Source of the DNA: Rariglobus sp041671745 | GTDB lineage: Bacteria; Verrucomicrobiota; Verrucomicrobiia; Opitutales; Opitutaceae | Direction: 5' to 3' | Length of the DNA: 64,000 nt | Assembly: GCA_041671745.1 (NCBI GenBank) | Contig: JBAZBC010000001.1 | Span: 62,001 to 126,000, forward strand | Shown: positions 59,099 to 64,000 of the stretch, piece after piece | How positions within the stretch are numbered: position 1 is the first letter of the stretch | Layout of the letters: each line of letters starts with the position of its first letter | Notes under the pieces: model-generated | Told to the model about the DNA's origin: nothing | The model's database searches: none | Seen by the model: the letters and a program-made list of their open reading frames with translations, nothing else | Position numbers and translations under genes: made by a program

Positions 59099-62000
59099 AT
59101 GCTTCCCCGCACCTTTCTCACCCAACTCATTCCCGCCCGCGTAGCAGAGGCCATGCGTCGCGCCCAGGCGCGCATCTGGCGTCCGCTCCCCGGCGATTGC
59201 CGCGTCGAGCAGACCGCTTCGTCGCTCGTCTTCAAGACGGCGAAAGAGGTCGCCGCCGGAGATTTCAAGCCGGTGCTGGCCGCGCCGTTCAACTGGGGGC
59301 CCAAGTATGCGCAGAGCTGGTTCCGTGTGACGTTGCCTGAGCCGGTCGGGGCTCAGACGCGTTATTTCCGCTGGGAAGACCAGGCCGAGGCGACCGCCTA
59401 CATCGACGGTGTGCCGTATTCCGGCCTCGATATCGCGCACCAGCAGATTCCGATTCCGGACGGCACGCGCGAGATCTGGATCGAGTCGGTGTGCATCCGC
59501 TCGGGGATCTGGCTGGGCGGCGAGGTCGCGCGACTTGAGGAGGAAGGCAGCCTGTATTTGCCTCCGAAACTCGTCACCCGCGACGACATCGCCTGGGCCG
59601 TGTATCACGATTTGAAGGTGTTGCTCGAACTCATCGAGGCCGAGTATCGCGAATTTCAGCCGGCCATCTCCGGCCTGCCCAAGCCTTTTACTGATCCGGT
59701 GCGCCATAGCATGCCGGCGTTCCGAGCGAGTCCCTTGTTCCGCCGGTTATGCGACCGTCTCGACAAGGCCATCGATATCTTTGACCGCGAAGGCATCGAG
59801 CCCTTTGCGAAGGAGCTCAAAAGAGTTTACGCCGAGTTCCCCGCCGATCCCGCCGCCATCAAGGCCGTGCTCACCGGTCATGCGCACATCGATCTTGTGT
59901 GGCTCTGGCCCGAGCGGGTGGGCGAGTTCAAGGCTGTGCACTCGTGGTCCACGCAGACGCGTCTGCTCAAGGAATATCCCGAGTTCAAATTCGGCTACTC
60001 GCAGCCGGCAAGTTATGAGGCGGTTGGCAAAAAATCGCCGGAGCTCCTCAGGAACGTGCAGGGCCTCATCAAACAGAAGAAGTGGGATGCCATCGGTGCT
60101 GCCTATGTCGAAGGCGACACGCAGATGCCGTGCGGCGAGGCGATCCTGCGCTGTCTGCGCATCGGCCAGGAGGAGTTCAAGGCGTTGCGCGGCGAGATCA
60201 GCGAAGTCTTCTGGCTGCCCGATGTGTTCGGTTACAGCGGCTGCATGCCCCAGCTGCTCACCGGCGTCGGCGTGAAGGGCTTTTTCACAAGCAAGCTTTC
60301 GTGGAGCACGGTGAACCGGTTCCCGCATTCCAGCTTCCGCTGGCAGGGGCCGGATGGCGCGGAGATCAATGCGCATGTCGTGTTGCTTCACGACTACAAC
60401 GAGTGGGTCGATGTAAAGCGACTGCGCGAGGATGTGTTGCACCACCAGCAGTCCGCCGTGCACCCCGAGTTCCTCCAGCCGACCGGTTACGGCGATGGCG
60501 GCGGCGGACCGACCGAAGAGATGATCGAGCGCGCCCGGCGTGTTTCCAATCTCGCCGGGATGCCCAGGGTGGAGTGGGGCAACATCGAGCCGTTCTTCAA
60601 CCGTCTCGCCACGGTGCACGACGAACTACCGGTCGTGACCGGCGAACTCATGCTGGAATTGCATCGGGGTGTGTTCACCACGCACGGCTTGCTCAAGTCC
60701 GCTTTCCGTGCGCTCGAACGTGCGTTGCAGGTGCTCGAAGCGGCTCATGTCGTGCGCGGACTCGGTCCGATCGACCGCCATTACTGGAAGCGGGCGAGTT
60801 TTTCGCATTTTCACGATTACATCCCCGGCAGCTCGATCTGGGAGGTTTACGCCGAGGCGATTCCTGAGTTGCAAACGCTCGCCGCGAAGGCGTTCGACGA
60901 GGCTGCGCAGGTGCTCGGTTCGGGTAAGAATTCCGGGTGGTTCAATCCGCTGCCGCTTCCGCGCACGTGGATCGACGGCAAGGCATGTTATCAACTCGCG
61001 CCGCTCAGCGGCGGACCAACGACCGTGCTCGCCGAGCTCAACGTGATTGCGCCGAAGGCGACCGCAACCTCTCTCGAAAGCGAGCGCGTGCGCGCGACGT
61101 TCAGCGGCGAGGGTTCATTGACCGGGCTCGTGGTTGACGGCGTCGAGATTGCCGTGAAGGGACACAAGCTTTGTGCGTATCCGGATCAGCCGGCGTCGTT
61201 CGACGCCTGGGATGTGGATCGTGCCAACATGGTCAACGGCCACGAGGCACGGTTCACCGGCAAGCCGGTCGTGACCCATGACGGTCTGATCGCATCGGTG
61301 GCGTTTGACTACGAAATCGCGAAGGCCAGCCGGGTGACGGTGATCTATTCGCTGCGTGCCGGGGAGAGTGCGTTGCGCGTTCGCTATGAGATCGACTGGC
61401 ACGACCCGCTGCACTGGTTGAAAGGCATTTTCTTCAGCGACTACCACGGCCGCGAGGCGCGTTATGGTGCGCCCTTTGGCAGTGTGTTGCGCGGACAATG
61501 GTCGGGTTACCCGCGCGAAGAAGCCCAGTGGGAAGTGCCGGGCAGCCGCTGGATGGCGGTGTGTGACGATGCGCAAAGCGAAGGCCTCGCGATCATCAGC
61601 GAGGCAAAATATGGTTTCACCACGAGAGACGGCACGGTCGGTGTGAGCTTGCTGCGCAGCGCGCTCGTGACCGAAGCCAACGATCACCCGAAGATCCGTC
61701 CGACTCCGAGTCGTCCGGTGCACTCCGACCTGGGCAAGCACACAATCGATCTTGCATTGTCGCGTTATGCGCCGGACCTGCCGGTGCATGAGCAACCGGC
61801 GGCGCTGGCCGATGTGTTGTTCACTCCCTGCTTGCCGTATGCGGGCGAGAAAGTGTCGGCCGGGTTCGAGAGCATCGAAGGCGTGTCGTCGGCGGTGCCG
61901 GTCTGGGCCGAACCGGTGGACGGCGGTTGGGTGCTGCGTCTGCATGAAACCCTGGGACGTCGCGGCGCATTGAAAGTGGGGCTGGCCTCGGGCGTGAAAG

Positions 62001-62113
62001 GCACGCCGGTCGATCTGCTGGGTCAACCGCTTGAGGGGGCGAAGACGACCGGTGGTGATCTCGCGTTGCCGGTCACGCCGTATCAGGTGCGCTCGGTGAA
62101 GTTCACGCGCTGA
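59099..62113 (+). CDS. Alpha-mannosidase (GH38)
   Basis: A 1004-residue retaining, zinc-dependent alpha-mannosidase, probably cytoplasmic (no signal peptide). N-terminal ancillary domain: YFRWEDQAEATAYIDGVPYS. Catalytic domain begins near residue 255: LTGHAHIDLVWLWPERVGEF with zinc ligands His261-His263 region and Asp265, FWLPDVFGYSGCMPQLLTGV with the nucleophile Asp375, FHDYIPGSSIWEVY with the late zinc His. C-terminal beta domains (DWHDPLHWLKGIFFSDYHG, GYPREEAQWEVPGSRWMAV) complete the fold. Preceded by its likely regulator, and followed by a convergent SulP gene with a strong hairpin in between. Substrate: alpha-mannosides, perhaps N-glycan or fungal cell wall oligosaccharides. Confidence 0.93.
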   Translation: MLPRTFLTQLIPARVAEAMRRAQARIWRPLPGDCRVEQTASSLVFKTAKEVAAGDFKPVLAAPFNWGPKYAQSWFRVTLPEPVGAQTRYFRWEDQAEATAYIDGVPYSGLDIAHQQIPIPDGTREIWIESVCIRSGIWLGGEVARLEEEGSLYLPPKLVTRDDIAWAVYHDLKVLLELIEAEYREFQPAISGLPKPFTDPVRHSMPAFRASPLFRRLCDRLDKAIDIFDREGIEPFAKELKRVYAEFPADPAAIKAVLTGHAHIDLVWLWPERVGEFKAVHSWSTQTRLLKEYPEFKFGYSQPASYEAVGKKSPELLRNVQGLIKQKKWDAIGAAYVEGDTQMPCGEAILRCLRIGQEEFKALRGEISEVFWLPDVFGYSGCMPQLLTGVGVKGFFTSKLSWSTVNRFPHSSFRWQGPDGAEINAHVVLLHDYNEWVDVKRLREDVLHHQQSAVHPEFLQPTGYGDGGGGPTEEMIERARRVSNLAGMPRVEWGNIEPFFNRLATVHDELPVVTGELMLELHRGVFTTHGLLKSAFRALERALQVLEAAHVVRGLGPIDRHYWKRASFSHFHDYIPGSSIWEVYAEAIPELQTLAAKAFDEAAQVLGSGKNSGWFNPLPLPRTWIDGKACYQLAPLSGGPTTVLAELNVIAPKATATSLESERVRATFSGEGSLTGLVVDGVEIAVKGHKLCAYPDQPASFDAWDVDRANMVNGHEARFTGKPVVTHDGLIASVAFDYEIAKASRVTVIYSLRAGESALRVRYEIDWHDPLHWLKGIFFSDYHGREARYGAPFGSVLRGQWSGYPREEAQWEVPGSRWMAVCDDAQSEGLAIISEAKYGFTTRDGTVGVSLLRSALVTEANDHPKIRPTPSRPVHSDLGKHTIDLALSRYAPDLPVHEQPAALADVLFTPCLPYAGEKVSAGFESIEGVSSAVPVWAEPVDGGWVLRLHETLGRRGALKVGLASGVKGTPVDLLGQPLEGAKTTGGDLALPVTPYQVRSVKFTR

Positions 62114-62137
62114 GTTCTTGGTGAGAGGTTTCAGGGA

Positions 62138-62174
62138 GAAGTGGCCGGTTGCTGTTCTAGCTTCCGGCCACTTC
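62138..62174. terminator. Hairpin between convergent genes
   Basis: Perfect 11-bp arms GAAGTGGCCGG (62138-62148) and CCGGCCACTTC (62164-62174) with a 15-base loop, located 25 bp after the GH38 stop and facing the convergent SulP gene. No T-run, so it may be a transcript end or a folded extragenic palindrome. Confidence 0.55.
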
Positions 62175-62229
62175 CATGCGCAATCGTGTTACCTCCTGAA
62201 TATCGCCGTCAGGATGGGCGTTTACTTCA

Positions 62230-63999
62230 TCACGGTGAGCCTGGCGGCGTAGCGGTATCTTGTTCTTTCATCACGGCGACGGCCCGTTCCAGTGCCTGGT
62301 CGAAATGGGCGCGGATGTTTTTCCGGCCGAGTTGTTCGATGAAGCCGGCCTTCATCATGACTTCCAGCGGCTGATGGTGTGTGCCGCTGAGGATGACGGT
62401 GCCGCCGGCTTTTTGCATGCGCTCCACCATGCTTTCGAGGGCGTTGAGCGCGGTGGCATCCATCGCCGGCACGAGCTGCATGCGCAGGATCAGGACACGG
62501 GGGAGGCGTTCGAGCCGCAAGAGCGCATCCTCCATTTTTTCGGCGGCACCGAAGAAGAACGGGCCGAAGATGCGGTAAACGACAACGCCCTCCGGGATCG
62601 TTTTTCCCCGGGCGAGTTGTTCGGGTGTTTCCAGTTCGTCCTCATTGGTCACTTGGGAAACTTCCGTCGTCTCGGCGACGCGGCGGATGAAAAGGATCGC
62701 GGCCAGCACCATGCCGATCTCCACGGCCACAACCAGGTCGAAGACCACTGTGAGGCCGAATGTGGTGACGAGAACGACGGCGTCGCTGCGAGGCATCTTG
62801 CCCAGGCGGGTGAGTTCGTGCCATTCGCCCATGCGGTAAGCGACGATGACGAGCACGCCGGCGATGGCGGCCATCGGCACGAATTGGGCGTAGCGTGAAA
62901 AGACCAGCACGATGAGCAGCAGGGTCACGGCGTGGATCATGCCGGAGAGCGGGCTGCGTCCGCCGGTTTTCACGTTGGCGGAGGTGCGGGCGATGGCGCC
63001 GGTCGCGGGCAGTCCGCAGAAGAGCGGGCAGACGATATTGGCGACACCTTGGGCGATCAATTCGGTGTTGGCATCATGGCGGTCGTTGATGAGTCCGTCG
63101 GCGACCACGGCGGAGAGCAGTGACTCGATGGAGCAGAGAATCGCGATGGTCGTGGAGGGCGCGATCAAGTCGCGCAGGCGGCCGAGAGTGATCTCCGGCC
63201 AGTGGAACGGGGGAAGTCCGTGCGGGATGGCGTCGGGTCCGAATTTCGCGCCGACGGTGGTTACGTGCAGCGACGTATCCCAGCCGAGGGTCGCCACAAG
63301 CACGGTGACCACGACCATCGCGATGATCGATCCGGGAACACGCCGGTGGTAGCCGAGTCGCGGCCAGAAGTGGATGAACAACGTGCAACCGGCGGCGATG
63401 ATGAGAGTCGTCGGGTTGATGTGCGGAAGGTTTTTAACGAGCCACGGGATTTTTTCCAGGAACTCGGCGGGAACGGGACCTTGGTTGATCCCGAGAAATT
63501 CAGGGGCCTGGCTTGCCATGACCGAGACGGCGATGCCGGTGGTGAAGCCACTGGTGACGGGGTAGGGGATGAACTTGATCAACGTGCCCATGCGCACCGC
63601 GCCCATGATGACGAGGATGACCCCGGCCATCATCGTGGACAGCAGCAGGCCGTCGTAGCCGTATTTGGTGACGATGAGCAGCAGGATGGGAATGAACGCG
63701 GCGGTGGGGCCGCCGATCTGCACGCGACTGCCGCCAAGGGCGGAAATGATAAAACCCGCGATGATGGCGGTGAACAGTCCTACGGCGGGCGCGGGGAAGG
63801 GCATCACGGTGCCGGGCGGTATGCTGGCCACGCCGAAGGCGAGGGCGAGCGGGAGGGCGATCATCCCGACGGTGATGCCGGCCAGGCTGTCGGCGATCAC
63901 GCGCCGGCGGGTGAGTTTGCCGTTGAACAGTTCCAGGCTGCGCGGGCGGAATCGGCCTTGAAGTGCGGAGAAAACCGCCTTCGGCGAATAGGGTTTCAT
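62230..63999 (-). CDS. SulP-family anion permease with STAS domain
   Basis: A 589-residue inner-membrane transporter. About 10-12 hydrophobic segments with SulP signatures: ADSLAGITVGMIALPLALAF, GSRVQIGGPTAAFIPILLLI, CSIESLLSAVVADGLINDRH and NIVCPLFCGLPATGAIARTS. The cytoplasmic C-terminus carries a STAS domain from about residue 470 (VVYRIFGPFFFGAAEKMEDA, LRMQLVPAMDATALNALESM). Likely substrate: sulfate, bicarbonate or another small anion; the sequence does not decide. The start ATG (63999) falls at the right edge, so control sequences lie outside. Convergent with the GH38 gene. Confidence 0.92.
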   Translation of the reverse strand: MKPYSPKAVFSALQGRFRPRSLELFNGKLTRRRVIADSLAGITVGMIALPLALAFGVASIPPGTVMPFPAPAVGLFTAIIAGFIISALGGSRVQIGGPTAAFIPILLLIVTKYGYDGLLLSTMMAGVILVIMGAVRMGTLIKFIPYPVTSGFTTGIAVSVMASQAPEFLGINQGPVPAEFLEKIPWLVKNLPHINPTTLIIAAGCTLFIHFWPRLGYHRRVPGSIIAMVVVTVLVATLGWDTSLHVTTVGAKFGPDAIPHGLPPFHWPEITLGRLRDLIAPSTTIAILCSIESLLSAVVADGLINDRHDANTELIAQGVANIVCPLFCGLPATGAIARTSANVKTGGRSPLSGMIHAVTLLLIVLVFSRYAQFVPMAAIAGVLVIVAYRMGEWHELTRLGKMPRSDAVVLVTTFGLTVVFDLVVAVEIGMVLAAILFIRRVAETTEVSQVTNEDELETPEQLARGKTIPEGVVVYRIFGPFFFGAAEKMEDALLRLERLPRVLILRMQLVPAMDATALNALESMVERMQKAGGTVILSGTHHQPLEVMMKAGFIEQLGRKNIRAHFDQALERAVAVMKEQDTATPPGSP

Positions 64000-64000
64000 G

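Noticed and set aside
1..64000. CRISPR arrays, rRNA or tRNA genes
   Set aside because: No regularly spaced direct repeats, no rRNA-like stretch and no tRNA cloverleaf or TTCGANTC-type arm in convincing context were noticed on either strand.

Overview
The window looks like the chromosome of a Verrucomicrobiota bacterium, most likely Opitutaceae. This is an inference from G+C-rich coding DNA, many PEP-CTERM-tailed surface proteins, several single pseudopilins with the FTLVELL(T/A)VIAI N-terminus, and LacI/AraC/GntR-type sugar sensors wired to glycoside hydrolases. No rRNA, tRNA or CRISPR array was seen.

Layout. 1-9009 is mostly housekeeping: the start of pyruvate carboxylase (off the left edge), a TSUP permease, a small Cys-containing protein, a MarR/SGNH-hydrolase pair divergent from an O-methyltransferase, a MITE-like element abutting a truncated IS5-type transposase that ends in the tail of a short-chain dehydrogenase, then a Tat-signal cupin and a zinc alcohol dehydrogenase. 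9084-19075 is locus A: N-acetylneuraminate lyase, sialidase, AGE-fold epimerase-like protein, large exported glycosidase, two LamG proteins and a pseudopilin, divergent from an AraC regulator. 19089-22445 holds glycerate kinase, a decayed rhaM, a decayed AraC regulator and a GH99-like protein. 22523-29328 is locus B: AraC divergent from a GH110-type alpha-galactosidase, an exported jelly-roll protein, an FAD oxidoreductase, a PEP-CTERM protein and a pseudopilin. 29442-32060 is a GH78 rhamnosidase. 32141-40381 is locus C: LacI divergent from LamG, GH39-like enzyme, LamG-PEP-CTERM, pseudopilin and an unknown enzyme. 40475-56467 contains a sodium:solute symporter and locus D: LacI divergent from LamG-PEP-CTERM, pseudopilin, unknown glycosidase-like protein, two GH71 proteins, a sialidase-like protein and a sugar-kinase-like gene cut by an IS110 remnant that also beheads an aldolase gene. 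56505-57343 is a broken PEP-CTERM gene; 57984-62113 a GntR regulator with a GH38 alpha-mannosidase; 62230-63999 a SulP permease.

Main message: four separate loci repeat one plan. A sugar-sensing regulator is transcribed away from an operon containing one pseudopilin, one PEP-CTERM protein (usually with a second exported lectin-like protein that lacks the sorting tail) and enzymes for a different glycan in each case. I infer that this is a Verrucomicrobiota counterpart of a polysaccharide utilisation locus, in which a dedicated pseudopilin and a surface-sorted lectin-like protein may take the place of the SusC/SusD pair. The predicted substrates (sialic acid, alpha-galactose, rhamnose, mannose, alpha-1,3-glucan) suggest complex host, plant or fungal glycans.

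The window also shows active decay: two neighbouring rhamnose-type genes with internal deletions and frameshifts, two IS remnants lying exactly at gene truncations, and a PEP-CTERM gene with a frameshift and an amber codon.
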